Shown: positions 25,954-34,932, counted from the first letter of the stretch. The stretch is DNA of 64,000 bases from Bacillus sp. ISL-18 (GCF_018613415.1 NZ_JAGGQG010000006.1:62001-126000); one strand, 5' to 3'. Program-made: numbers and translations. The notes: generated from the sequence alone by a model not told the origin.

Positions 25954-26225
25954 GTGCTCGGTAGCCGATAGGTAACTGGTGGCTAAGGTTGAATCCCTGT
26001 GTCAAAGTAACTCTTTAAGAGTGCTAGCAAATTAACAGACAGGTTGTAATCTAAAGTGAATCCTGTCGCCTCGCCGGATGAAATACGGGTTTTGCCTACC
26101 CTATACCAAGTCAAATTAAAGAATTTCCCAGGTAGGATTAAAACACTGTTTCATCAGGCGGGGGGAGTACCAACCTATTTACTTATTTTGCTCGAGTAGA
26201 GTCTAATTAGAAAGGAGCATTCATT
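25954..26225 (+). other. Structured insert-like segment (possible group II intron fragment)
   Basis: The segment starts GTGCTCGG exactly where the SDR remnant loses similarity to its sister copy; bacterial group II introns begin GUGYG. Inside are an imperfect inverted repeat with arms 26072-26100 and 26131-26160 and several small hairpins. No reverse transcriptase frame follows. The junction is seen directly; the intron idea is tentative. Confidence 0.3.
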
Positions 26226-26408
26226 ATGGTAATGGTTTGTAAAGAACATCTCACAAAAGGATTGGAATTACTCCCTGTTCCACATGTAAAAAAAATGTCT
26301 GCCCAAACAAAAAATAAATGTTCCTTTTGTGGCAAACAGGCGGAACTAAAATTATTTCTTCTTCTTAGCGTTAGAGAAAAAATATCATTTAATCTGATTC
26401 ATTCATAG
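26226..26408 (+). CDS. Small putative zinc-binding protein (60 aa), unknown function
   Basis: ATG 26226 has AAAGGAG 8 bases upstream. The protein has VCKEHLTKGLELLPVPHVKK followed by KCSFCGKQAELKLF. The CxxH and CxxC pairs could form a small zinc knuckle. I recognise no named family. It lies between the insert-like segment and leader copy B and has no obvious link to the aromatic genes. The C-terminal 15 residues look less conserved in character and could be a frame extension after damage. Confidence 0.55.
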   Translation: MVMVCKEHLTKGLELLPVPHVKKMSAQTKNKCSFCGKQAELKLFLLLSVREKISFNLIHS

Positions 26409-26591
26409 AAATTTAAGATTTAAGCTATAGCCTTGTATATAAACTTTCTCACCCAATTTGGTTTGATCGTGTTTGTCGCTTTCCGAACCACCTGCAAAAC
26501 GGATTGATACAAAATTTAAATTGAATGGTATGTTTAATCCCATTTTTTCGAAATGTAACTCTAAGAAACAATTGTTTACTATATTATTAAC
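26409..26591. other. Short AT-rich spacer
   Basis: No gene or clear signal seen before leader copy B begins. Confidence 0.4.
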
Positions 26592-26880
26592 AGCATATTC
26601 ATTGTGTTTATATATAAATAAAATCTTGAATTCGGGCGCTATAAGAAAGATAATTTCGATTAGAAGTACATGGTCAAAAGATTTAAAATTAAATTAATAA
26701 AGGTAATATTCAATATATTTAAATATTTACGTTTTAAAATATTGTTATTGTCTGAAAAATACATTAGACGCTGATTACCGTAGCACGTTGGGTTAACTTT
26801 TGGATGCATTTACATTTGGTTGAGGTGCCCGGGTTCGATGCTAGTTTTCGTACATTTGATAGTCTCGACAAGAAGGAATC
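26592..26880 (+). repeat. Leader repeat copy B, upstream of the meta-pathway operon
   Basis: Second copy of the leader found at 25405 and 31292, again ending shortly before a gene start. This copy is in front of an intact operon and so is the one most likely to be a working promoter region. The last part happens to be open in frame with the dehydrogenase gene. Confidence 0.75.
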
Positions 26881-26944
26881 AGACCAGCTATTTAAAGCTA
26901 TATTTAGAAAATATTTAAATCAAAACCAAGGAGAGGAATTATGT

Positions 26945-28432
26945 ATGGTGCAAATCGAAACTAAAACAGTAGTTGAACCTATCGTAAAACCATTTGATTG
27001 TTTACATTATATCGACGGTAAATTTGTTGAATCTGTAGAGGAAAAAACGTTTTATAACGTGAACCCTGTAACTGAGGAAGTTTATGGTACTGTTGCAGAA
27101 GGAAGCTCGGCAGATATTGATTTAGCTGTTAAAGCTGCTAAACGTGCTTTTGAAGAAGGCCCATGGGGAAAAATGACTGTAAATGAACGTTCAAGAATTA
27201 TCCGCAAAGTTGGTGACATTCTTGAAGCAAGACAAGAAGAAATTGCACAATTAGAATCATTAGATACTGGTAAGCACCTTAAATTCTCACGTCATGTTGA
27301 TGCTCCTCGTGCAGCAGCAAACTTCCATTTTTTTGCTGATTACATGATTTCTATAGGAACAGAGGCATACCAAGATGAAACTCACAATGCGCTTAACTAC
27401 GGATATCGCCGCCCGATTGGAGTAGTAGGATTAATCCAGCCATGGAATCTTCCCTTATTCTTATTAACATGGAAATTAGCTCCAGCTTTGGCTGCAGGAT
27501 GTACAGTAGTGATTAAGCCATCTGAACTAACCCCAATGACTGCAACAAGATTAATGGAAATTCTTAAAGAAGCTGGTGTTCCGGATGGAGTTGTAAACTT
27601 GGTTCACGGTTTTGGACCTGGTGCTGGAAGTGCAATCAACAAACACCCTGACATTGCAGGTATTGGTTTTATCGGGCAAGTATCTACAGGTGCTAAAATC
27701 ATGGAAGAAGCTGCACCTTCACTAAAAAAGCTTTCTTTCGAATTAGGCGGTAAAAACCCTAACATTATATTTGCAGATGTGGATATTGATGAAGTAGTGG
27801 CAACAACCATTAGATCAAGTTTTACAAATCAAGGGGAAGTTTGTGTCTGCGGTTCAAGAATCTATGTTGAACGCCAAATTTTTGATGAATTCGTAGAAAA
27901 ATTTGCATCTAAAACAAGAGAATTAAAAGTTGGCGATCCATTTGATATGAGCAATGATCAAGGCGCATTAGTCGCCAAAGTACACTATGATAAAGTAATG
28001 AGCTACCTGAAAATTGCTGAAGAAGAAGGCGGTACTTTCGTTACAGGCGGTAAGCGCCCTGATGGTTTGGATAAAGGATATTTCATTGAACCAACCATCA
28101 TTACTGGTCTAGATGACAGATCTCGTTGTGTTCGTGAAGAAATCTTTGGACCGGTTGTTACAGTTATTCCATTTGACTCAGAAGAAGAAGTGATTTCGGC
28201 AGCAAACGATACTCGGATGGGCTTAAGTAACACAATCTGGACTAACGATATTCGTCGTGCACACCGTGTAGCCCAAAAAATTGTATCAGGTTTATCTTAC
28301 ATCAACTGCTGGTTTGTACGTGATCTTAGAACTCCATTCGGAGGTACGAAAGACAGTGGACTAGGTCGTGTTGGCGGTAGTCACAGTTGGGAATTCTACA
28401 CTGAAATAACTAATATTTGTGTTAAACTTTAA
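26945..28432 (+). CDS. 2-hydroxymuconate-6-semialdehyde dehydrogenase-like aldehyde dehydrogenase
   Basis: A 495-residue NAD-dependent aldehyde dehydrogenase. IQPWNLPLFLLTWKLAPAL, LSFELGGKNPNIIF and the nucleophile region GEVCVCGSR (C300/C302) are complete. The C-terminal FVRDLRTPFGGTKDSGLGR, then HSWEFYTEITNICV, is characteristic of the XylG/DmpC group that oxidises 2-hydroxymuconate semialdehyde to 4-oxalocrotonate. ATG 26945 has AAGGAGAGG 8 bases upstream. An upstream extension to 26804 is rejected because it runs through the leader repeat. The next three genes are the following steps of the same pathway. Confidence 0.88.
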   Translation: MVQIETKTVVEPIVKPFDCLHYIDGKFVESVEEKTFYNVNPVTEEVYGTVAEGSSADIDLAVKAAKRAFEEGPWGKMTVNERSRIIRKVGDILEARQEEIAQLESLDTGKHLKFSRHVDAPRAAANFHFFADYMISIGTEAYQDETHNALNYGYRRPIGVVGLIQPWNLPLFLLTWKLAPALAAGCTVVIKPSELTPMTATRLMEILKEAGVPDGVVNLVHGFGPGAGSAINKHPDIAGIGFIGQVSTGAKIMEEAAPSLKKLSFELGGKNPNIIFADVDIDEVVATTIRSSFTNQGEVCVCGSRIYVERQIFDEFVEKFASKTRELKVGDPFDMSNDQGALVAKVHYDKVMSYLKIAEEEGGTFVTGGKRPDGLDKGYFIEPTIITGLDDRSRCVREEIFGPVVTVIPFDSEEEVISAANDTRMGLSNTIWTNDIRRAHRVAQKIVSGLSYINCWFVRDLRTPFGGTKDSGLGRVGGSHSWEFYTEITNICVKL

Positions 28433-28558
28433 TTTTTATTTTTTAACATAGATATGTTGCACGGTTTAAATAAGATATACCGTGCAACTTTTTTGAATGT
28501 TTCTCAGCTTATACTAAACAGTCTCAAAATACATTTATAATAGAAAGGATATATTCAA

Positions 28559-29338
28559 TTGACTAGTAAAATTGAAAAGATTGCTGCTAAATTATTAGAA
28601 GCTGAAAAAAAACACGTCGGAATTAATCCGTTAACTGCGGTAGATCCAGAAATTACTGTCGATGAGGCATATTATATTCAATTGGAAAATATTAAAAATA
28701 AGGTAGCTGAAGGACAGAAAATTGTTGGCAAAAAAATTGGATTAACCTCTGTTGCCGTACAAAAAATGTTGGGTGTTGATGAGCCTGACTATGGACATCT
28801 ATTAGACAGCATGGTCGTTGAAAATGGCGGTACTATTTTTTGTGAAACCATGCTTCAGCCAAAAGTAGAAGGTGAAATTGCATTTATTTTAAAGAAAGAT
28901 TTAAAAGGACCGAATGTGACTGTTCTTGATGTGCTTCAAGCAACAGATTATGTTGTTCCTGCTTTAGAAATTGTTGATAGTCGGATACAAGATTGGAAAA
29001 TTAAGCTACCAGACACGGTCGCTGATAATGCTTCATCCGGATTATTTGTATTGGGTGGCAAACCTACAAAAATTAAAGATATTAATCTGGAATTAATGGG
29101 CATGGTACTTTTGCAAAATGGTGAAGTGGCCAATACAGGTGTTGGAGCCGCTGCACTTGGAAATCCGGCAACTTGTGTTGCATGGCTGGCGAATCGTTTA
29201 GCAGATTATGATATTACTCTTAAAGCAGGTGAAGTAATCCTTTCGGGTGCACTTTCCGGCATGGTTGTCGTTAATGCGGGCGACAATGTTACAGCAAGAT
29301 TTGCTTATCTTGGTCAAGTAAGCGTTAACTTTAAATAA
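28559..29338 (+). CDS. 2-oxopent-4-enoate hydratase (DmpE/MhpD-like)
   Basis: A 259-residue member of the hydratase/decarboxylase family. GKKIGLTSVAVQKMLGVDEP, PKVEGEIAFIL (metal-binding Glu residues) and PALEIVDSRIQDWKIKLPDT are conserved blocks; the ending has the LSGALSGMVVV motif. It adds water to 2-oxopent-4-enoate to give 4-hydroxy-2-oxovalerate. It starts with TTG 28559 after AAAGGA. It resembles the next gene as expected for the hydratase/decarboxylase pair that form one complex in the meta pathway; which of the two is which rests on their sequence features and could be swapped. Confidence 0.8.
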   Translation: MTSKIEKIAAKLLEAEKKHVGINPLTAVDPEITVDEAYYIQLENIKNKVAEGQKIVGKKIGLTSVAVQKMLGVDEPDYGHLLDSMVVENGGTIFCETMLQPKVEGEIAFILKKDLKGPNVTVLDVLQATDYVVPALEIVDSRIQDWKIKLPDTVADNASSGLFVLGGKPTKIKDINLELMGMVLLQNGEVANTGVGAAALGNPATCVAWLANRLADYDITLKAGEVILSGALSGMVVVNAGDNVTARFAYLGQVSVNFK

Positions 29339-29382
29339 TTGGCTTAAATAGATACTGAATCTGGATCAAAGGAGGAAAAGGA

Positions 29383-30171
29383 ATGGCAAGTGATATTATT
29401 AAACAAATTGCTGATTACTTAGTTGCTGCGGAAGTAGAAAAACGTGAAGTTGTTAAGGTAACTAAGACGTTTAAATCTGATTTAACAGTTGAGGAAGCTT
29501 ATCAGGCACAGGAACTGCTTGTTCAAAAAAAATTAGACGAGGGCCGAAGAATCATTGGCCCTAAGATGGGATTAACAAGCAAGGCGAAGTGGGAACAAAT
29601 GGGCGTTACTGAGCCAATTTACGGATATGTGTTTGATTATATGCTGATTGATAACGGTGGTGTTCTACCATTTTCTGATCTGATCCATCCAAAAGTGGAA
29701 GCAGAAATTGCGTTTTTGATTGGCGAAGATATTGAAGGACCAGGAATTACCGGCTCACAAGTGTTAGCTAAAACAGAGTATGTTTTACCTGCACTTGAAA
29801 TTATTGATAGCCGTTATGAAAATTTTAACTTTACCCACACAGATGTAATTGCTGATAATGCATCTACTTCAAGGGTCGTATTCGGTAATACACTTCGAAA
29901 ACCAAATGACTTTGAACTTGAATTAGTAGGGGCAACTTTATCGATTAATGGCCAAATTAAAGAATTGGGCGCTGGAGCTGCCGTTTTAGGACATCCTGCC
30001 AATGCCATTGCAGTATTGGCAAACATGCTCGCCAGAAAAGGAGATAAAATTAAAAAAGGCGAAATCATATTATCGGGAGCCTTAACAAGTGCAATATTGT
30101 TAAAAGTTGGCGACATTGTTTCAGGTAAATTTGATGGCCTCGGCGAAGTAAATTTCTCTGTTGGTAAATAA
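29383..30171 (+). CDS. 2-oxo-3-hexenedioate (4-oxalocrotonate) decarboxylase (DmpH-like)
   Basis: A 262-residue paralogue of the preceding protein. GPKMGLTSKAKWEQMGVTEP, HPKVEAEIAFLIGEDI (metal-binding Glu) and PALEIIDSRYENFNF are the family blocks. It decarboxylates 2-oxo-3-hexenedioate to 2-oxopent-4-enoate, which the hydratase then uses. RBS AAAGGAGGAAAAGG precedes ATG 29383. The conserved neighbourhood (dehydrogenase, hydratase, decarboxylase, tautomerase) is the strongest support. Confidence 0.83.
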   Translation: MASDIIKQIADYLVAAEVEKREVVKVTKTFKSDLTVEEAYQAQELLVQKKLDEGRRIIGPKMGLTSKAKWEQMGVTEPIYGYVFDYMLIDNGGVLPFSDLIHPKVEAEIAFLIGEDIEGPGITGSQVLAKTEYVLPALEIIDSRYENFNFTHTDVIADNASTSRVVFGNTLRKPNDFELELVGATLSINGQIKELGAGAAVLGHPANAIAVLANMLARKGDKIKKGEIILSGALTSAILLKVGDIVSGKFDGLGEVNFSVGK

Positions 30172-30230
30172 ATCAGCAATTTTAAAACATATTACAATAG
30201 GAAAATATAATTTATAAAAGGGGGATTACC

Positions 30231-30419
30231 ATGCCACTTATTCAAGTAAATATTATGGAAGGCAGACAACCAGAAAAAATAAAAGCATTAATTGAAAATA
30301 TTACTGATACAGTTGTTGAAACATTAGTTGTACCAAAAACTAGCGTTCGAGTATTGGTAAATGAAATGCCAAAAACTCATTGGGGAGTTGCCGGTGTGCC
30401 GGTTTCTGATAGAAAATAA
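30231..30419 (+). CDS. 4-oxalocrotonate tautomerase
   Basis: A 62-residue tautomerase, the standard subunit size of the hexamer. After removal of Met the N-terminal Pro1 (PLIQVNIMEGR) is the catalytic base. R39 and V-R-V-L-V-N-E with THWGVAGVP follow the family. It converts 4-oxalocrotonate between its enol and keto forms before decarboxylation. RBS AAGGGGG is upstream. Last gene of the lower-pathway operon. Confidence 0.92.
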   Translation: MPLIQVNIMEGRQPEKIKALIENITDTVVETLVVPKTSVRVLVNEMPKTHWGVAGVPVSDRK

Positions 30420-30862
30420 ACGAATAAGCTTGAATCTAGTAACTGTATTCTAGAAAATCGACAAACTATTAGTTGTTTTTGTAAAGGTGATTTTTCACAA
30501 CCTTAGAAATAAAAAATTAAAACTCCCTATATTTTTTGAAAGGGAGTTCAGACTGTCGACAAATTCGAAAATAATCGGGTTTGTCGATCAACCTGAGGTA
30601 CTGACATCCCCTTAAGGGAGGTTCACTACACCTCTTTTTGTTATTCACTCATATTGTTATGATTAGCCATAGTAGAAATAGATTTAAAGGCATACCCATT
30701 CATCTTGTTGAATTGGTATTTTTTATATCTGTCTGATTTAATCGTTTCATTAACGAATTTTTTTATCATGTTCATCTATTGTTTTCAGGTCTATCTTCCA
30801 GGTGCAAACTCATTATAAAAAAATTGCAGACATCGGTAAATAAATAGGGAGGAAAATATAAA
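30420..30862. other. Intergenic region with inverted repeats
   Basis: AACTCCCT/AGGGAGTT forms a hairpin at 30521-30548. Its T tract is on the minus strand, so for the operon it is a weak candidate terminator. A GAGG/CCTC hairpin with a following TTTTT lies at about 30618-30642 and may be the actual terminator. No gene is seen. Confidence 0.45.
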
Positions 30863-31036
30863 ATGACAGTATCTGAACTTATTGAAAAACTAGAGAAAAT
30901 GGATATTCAAGATGCACAGATAGTGCTTAAAGATTCATCAGATGAATATTTAGATATAGGAGAGATTGAAAGTATTTTAGGATTCTATTATGTAATTCAT
31001 CCAGTTTCAACAAATAGGAGCCAGGAGGAAAAGTAA
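30863..31036 (+). CDS. Small acidic protein (57 aa), unknown
   Basis: ATG 30863 has AGGGAGGAAAA upstream and the 57-codon frame begins MTVSELIEKLEKMDIQDAQI. It is acidic with an amphipathic N-terminal helix. Similar openings (MTVxELIExLxxxPxDAxV) are common in small proteins of phage and mobile DNA, with no known function. A very strong terminator follows at 31136, so this is probably a real single-gene unit. Confidence 0.6.
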   Translation: MTVSELIEKLEKMDIQDAQIVLKDSSDEYLDIGEIESILGFYYVIHPVSTNRSQEEK

Positions 31037-31135
31037 CCGGGTTCTCTTTTCGGAGGGAAGGTAACTTTATTAGCAATAAATATAACTGTAATTAACAATA
31101 TTTTAGCATTAGAAAAAGGCAACTTAATGAAGTTA

Positions 31136-31177
31136 CCCCCTTAAGTTGGACTAATAATCCAACTTAAGGGGTTTTTT
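31136..31177 (+). terminator. Strong Rho-independent terminator
   Basis: A perfect 14-bp stem CCCCTTAAGTTGGA/TCCAACTTAAGGGG, 7-base loop and T tract. Confidence 0.95.
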
Positions 31178-31291
31178 AATAGTTTTCAAGTATTTTAGAA
31201 TGTCATTCCATTTAAATGTCTTTAGAATTTACTCAGGACAAACGAAATCTTTTAATTATTCCTCTTAAATCATCTCTTTGCACGAGAATTG

Positions 31292-31609
31292 ACAGCGTAT
31301 TAATAATGTTTATATAAATAATATCTTGAATTTAGGCACTAAAAGTAAGAATATTTCGATTAGATTTTCACAAAAAAAAGATTTAAAATTAAATCAATTA
31401 AGATAATATTCTGATATTTTTAATGTCAACATGTTCAGATAGTATCTGGAAAATGCATTAAACGCTGTTTACCTAAGTACACTGAGTTAAGTTTTGGATG
31501 CGATTACATTTGCTGAGGTATCCGGATCGATGCTAGTTTTTGTGCAATTGAAAGTTGCACGACAAAAAGGAAACAGACCATTTTTACAAGGAAAGGAGGA
31601 GATTTTAGC
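31292..31609 (+). repeat. Leader repeat copy C, upstream of the dioxygenase region
   Basis: Third copy of the leader (see 25405 and 26592), followed by the second SDR remnant. Copies A and C are similar right through into the SDR coding start, so leader and SDR were duplicated together. Confidence 0.75.
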
Positions 31610-31958
31610 TTGTCGAGTCAATCACAAGCCTATCTTTTGGAAGGGAGAGTAGCCGTTGTAACAGGTTCTTTTCAAGGAATTAGGAAAGCGGTTGCAATTG
31701 GTTTATCACAAGCAGGTGCGACTGTATTGGTTACCGGAACCAATTTCGAACGTTCGCAGGAAGTCTCCGAGGATGTGGACCAATTAACAGGGCGGGAAAC
31801 AGACTACTTTATTGGTGATCTATCAAAAGATGAAAACGTTATCCAGATGGTTGAAGAACCCATACATAAATGGGAAAAAATCGAAAGTCTTGTCAATAAT
31901 GCCGGCTGAGGCGTAATTCTCCCGTTCCTTGAACAAACACCGTATCCTTAAAAACAAC
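31610..31958 (+). pseudogene. Short-chain dehydrogenase (SDR) remnant, copy 2
   Basis: TTG 31610 follows AAAGGAGGAG. The frame reads LLEGRVAVVTGSFQGIRKAV, keeps the Rossmann fold through DYFIGDLSKDENVIQMVEE, and reaches VNNAG before a stop at 31907; similarity to SDR (GVILPFLEQTP) continues for a few codons past it. The catalytic Ser-Tyr-Lys half is absent, and the TGxxxGIG motif has become TGSFQGIR. It is a broken gene. An intact SDR at this place, next to a ring-hydroxylating dioxygenase, could have been a cis-dihydrodiol dehydrogenase (inference). Confidence 0.85.
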
Positions 31959-32158
31959 AATCGACCGTAACCACTGGACCATGCTGTGGTCATGATACAG
32001 AGTGTTGCCGAATATGGTGAAACAAAATTACGGAGGGATTATTAAATGGCGGAAGCACGATGCAATAAAAATGATTTTAAGGTTTTCTAAAACCTCTTTC
32101 AGAACTGACACAGATGATGAGCAGGTATACTAAAAAAACTTATTTAGGGGGAGAGTCA
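31959..32158. other. Gene debris between the SDR remnant and the dioxygenase
   Basis: A 13-codon frame at 32046 (RBS GGAGGG, ATGGCGGAAGCACG) is too short to call. The rest carries stops in all frames and is probably SDR or ferredoxin debris. Confidence 0.35.
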
Positions 32159-33442
32159 ATGAGCAATTATCTTAAGGATGATCAACAGAAGTGTTTATTC
32201 AAAGTAAATCGTGAAGTTTTTATTGATCCGGAAATTTTAGAAATCGAACGCAATGAAATTTTTGATAAATGCTGGTTATATATCGGGCATGAATCAGAAG
32301 TACCGAATAAAGGCGATTTTCATAGAAGAAAAGTTGGTGGACGAAACCTTTTATTCACCCGCGGCAATGATGGGGTAATAAGGGCATTATATAACTCCTG
32401 TCCTCACCGGGGTGCGCTCGTCTGCCGTGAAGAAAAAGGAAACTCAAAAGTATTCCGCTGCTTCTATCATGCATGGAGCTTTAATACGCAAGGGGAATTA
32501 GTCGGATTACCTGATAAATTTGGTTTCTTGGAAGACCATAACTGCGATGGCTCCAAAAATATGCTGGCTGTCAAACGACTTGAAAGTTACCGCGGTTTCG
32601 TATTTGTTAACTTTGATGACAACGCCATATCATTAGAGGAATACCTGGCAGGTGCCAAAGAGTATCTCGACTTGGTGGCAGATCAAACAGAAGTTGGAAT
32701 GGAAGTTTTGCAGGATCCCCAAGAATATAGCGTACGAGCGAACTGGAAATTACTTTGTGAAAATAGTTTTGATTTATACCACGGGGTACCAACCCATAAA
32801 ACCTATTTTGATATTGTTGCGACCCGCGGCGGAATAATGGAAAAAGACAGTCTGGCAGGGGAAGCACGCGCTCTGGGGAATGGACATGCCGTAATGGAAT
32901 ATTATGCCCCGTGGCCAAGACCAATCGGAAAATGGATTGAAGGTTACGGTGAAGAGGCGAAAGAAATTATTGACAAAATCAATGCCCGCTTAGTAGAAAA
33001 ATTTGGCGAAGAAAGAGCCCACCGCATTTCGAAAAAGAACCGTAATATTTTAATTTTCCCTAACCTGGTCATCAATGACATCATGGCGATTGCAATCAGA
33101 ACCTTTTATCCGATTGAACCGGGTTATATGCAAGTAACCGCATATGGTTTATCTCCTATAAATGAAACAGACGGTTTCAGAGAGGTTCGGAATGACAGCT
33201 ACTTAGAGTTTTTAGGGCCAGGCGGTTTTGCGACTCCGGATGATAATGAAGCACTTGAACTATGCCAGGAAGGCTTTTTAAATACTAAAGAAGTCGGATG
33301 GAATGATATTTCCAAAGGAATGAACAGGGAAATTCCCCAAGCGACAGATGAAGAACAAATGCGTGCCTTTTGGCGTGAATGGGATAAACGGATGACAGCA
33401 GCGGAAAGCAAAAAAGAAGAAGATGGGAAGGTGGAAGTATGA
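32159..33442 (+). CDS. Aromatic-ring-hydroxylating dioxygenase, alpha (Rieske) subunit
   Basis: A 427-residue Rieske non-heme iron oxygenase. C81, H83, C101 and H104 (CPHRG and CFYH) bind the 2Fe-2S cluster. The mononuclear iron site is D205-x2-H208-x4-H213 in ENSFDLYHGVPTHK. The C-terminal GGFATPDDNEALELCQEGF resembles the p-cumate/benzoate-type group. It would dihydroxylate an aromatic acid. ATG 32159 with AGGGGGAG upstream is preferred over an opening at 32114. The stop overlaps the beta-subunit start by 4 bases. No ferredoxin or reductase gene is in the window, so electrons must come from elsewhere. Confidence 0.92.
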   Translation: MSNYLKDDQQKCLFKVNREVFIDPEILEIERNEIFDKCWLYIGHESEVPNKGDFHRRKVGGRNLLFTRGNDGVIRALYNSCPHRGALVCREEKGNSKVFRCFYHAWSFNTQGELVGLPDKFGFLEDHNCDGSKNMLAVKRLESYRGFVFVNFDDNAISLEEYLAGAKEYLDLVADQTEVGMEVLQDPQEYSVRANWKLLCENSFDLYHGVPTHKTYFDIVATRGGIMEKDSLAGEARALGNGHAVMEYYAPWPRPIGKWIEGYGEEAKEIIDKINARLVEKFGEERAHRISKKNRNILIFPNLVINDIMAIAIRTFYPIEPGYMQVTAYGLSPINETDGFREVRNDSYLEFLGPGGFATPDDNEALELCQEGFLNTKEVGWNDISKGMNREIPQATDEEQMRAFWREWDKRMTAAESKKEEDGKVEV

Positions 33443-33918
33443 ACATAACACGTCAGGAAATTGAAGATTTTTTATTCCATGAGTCTGAGCTTCTTGATGA
33501 GTTTAAGTTAAAGGAGTGGGCTGCATTATTCGCAAGCAATGGAACGTATGTGATTCCGCCCATCGGAAATCCTGATGCGGATTTTAAAAAATCGCTTTTC
33601 TTTGTTCATGATGATCGTGCCCGTTTAGAACAGCGGGCGTTACGATTACTGAAAAGAGAAGCCCATGTAGAATACCCGCACTCCACTACTCTTCACAATG
33701 TGATGAATGTAAGAATCGTTAATAATGAAGAGGATGCCGTAAAAGTTAGATGCAATTTCTCTACCTACCGTACGAAACGTGAAGTAATGGACAATTATGT
33801 CGGGGTCAACGAATACATCTTGGTAAAAGAAAATGGAGAATTAAAGATTCAATCCAAGAAAGTCATTCTCAAATTGGACAGTCTTCGCCCGCACGGAAAA
33901 GTAAGTATCATTTTATAA
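33439..33918 (+). CDS. Aromatic-ring-hydroxylating dioxygenase, beta subunit
   Basis: A 159-residue protein of the small, cone-shaped (NTF2-like) beta subunit family. It begins EIEDFLFHESELLDEFKLKEW and contains the typical VHDDRARLEQRALRL and VRCNFSTYRTKRE segments. It forms the structural part of an alpha3beta3 oxygenase with the alpha subunit, with which it is translationally coupled (ATGA overlap). Confidence 0.93.
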   Translation: MNITRQEIEDFLFHESELLDEFKLKEWAALFASNGTYVIPPIGNPDADFKKSLFFVHDDRARLEQRALRLLKREAHVEYPHSTTLHNVMNVRIVNNEEDAVKVRCNFSTYRTKREVMDNYVGVNEYILVKENGELKIQSKKVILKLDSLRPHGKVSIIL

Positions 33919-34017
33919 TATGAAGTCAGATTTTGAATATGGTTTATACGAATTAACACATTAACGCGGTTAAGCTATGAGGGTTAGACACTCTACTATA
34001 ATATAGGAGGTTTTTGA

Positions 34018-34932
34018 ATGATTCGTTATAAAAAGTTGGGATATGTTGTGTTAAGCGTGACTGACCTTAATAAATCGGTAGATTTTTATGAAAATATTGT
34101 TGGTATGGAATTTGTTGAACGGGTTCTTGATGCCGCATACCTTCGATGCAGCTGGGACCATCACAATTTAATCCTTGAACAAGGAGAAGAACCTGGGTTA
34201 AAAAGAGTAGCATTTGAGCTTGAAAAGGCAGACCAATTTCAAGCAGTATTTGACCATTTAACGAAACAAGGTGTAAATCCTGTCGAATTAAGCACAGAGG
34301 AGTGCCAAAATTTGGCCCAAGGTAGAACATTGCGTTTTAAAGATCCATATTTAGGGGTAACGTATGAATTCTATGTGCAAATTATGCAAATGGGTACACC
34401 ATTTGTTCCTAAGAAAGCCAGAATTACGAGACTTCTTCATGTCGTTTACGAAACTAATAAATTTGACGAATTATTTGATTTCTTTACGACTGTTTTGAAC
34501 TTCAACATTTCAGATATCCAAGGAAGGGAAACGGGGTGGGCCTGGTTAAGGGCAGCTGGAACTCCATTTCACCATAATTTTGCCCTGACAAAAGGAAAAG
34601 AAAATAAATTGAATCACCTTGCTTATCAAGCTCAACGTGTAGATGATGTAGGGATTCAAGTTAATAGATTAAAGGATAACAATGTTCCGATTCTTTTTGG
34701 GCCAGGAAAACATCACCCATCGGGCAGCATTTTCCTATATTTTGCTGATCCTGACGGTTTAACGATTGAGTATAGTCAAGGAATGGAAGAATTTCCGGAG
34801 GAAAATCCAAGAGAGCCTCGCCGTCTAGAACCAACCATGCATACCCTTGATGAATGGGGAGGAAGACCTAAACCAGGATGGGGAAAAGTTGGTAAATTGA
34901 TAAAGGAAGACTTGGAAAAAGTTAATCAATAA
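34018..34932 (+). CDS. Type I extradiol ring-cleavage dioxygenase
   Basis: A 304-residue vicinal-oxygen-chelate enzyme with two tandem modules (about 1-125 and 136-260). The Fe(II) ligands H141 (LLHVVYET), H200 (LNHLAYQ) and E251 (LTIEYSQG) are all present in the C-terminal module. It cleaves a catechol next to the diol. RBS ATAGGAGGT precedes ATG 34018. Lying between a ring dioxygenase and an ACMSD-type decarboxylase, it most likely opens a carboxylated catechol such as 2,3-dihydroxybenzoate at the 3,4 bond (inference). Confidence 0.9.
   Translation: MIRYKKLGYVVLSVTDLNKSVDFYENIVGMEFVERVLDAAYLRCSWDHHNLILEQGEEPGLKRVAFELEKADQFQAVFDHLTKQGVNPVELSTEECQNLAQGRTLRFKDPYLGVTYEFYVQIMQMGTPFVPKKARITRLLHVVYETNKFDELFDFFTTVLNFNISDIQGRETGWAWLRAAGTPFHHNFALTKGKENKLNHLAYQAQRVDDVGIQVNRLKDNNVPILFGPGKHHPSGSIFLYFADPDGLTIEYSQGMEEFPEENPREPRRLEPTMHTLDEWGGRPKPGWGKVGKLIKEDLEKVNQ

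Noticed and set aside
26825..26850. tRNA T-arm in leader copy B (GGGTTCGATGC)
   Set aside because: No acceptor, D or anticodon arms around it, and copies A and C do not keep the motif.
26804..26944. N-terminal extension of the semialdehyde dehydrogenase
   Set aside because: It runs through the repeated leader, and AAGGAGAGG is placed for ATG 26945; the family's N-terminus fits that start.
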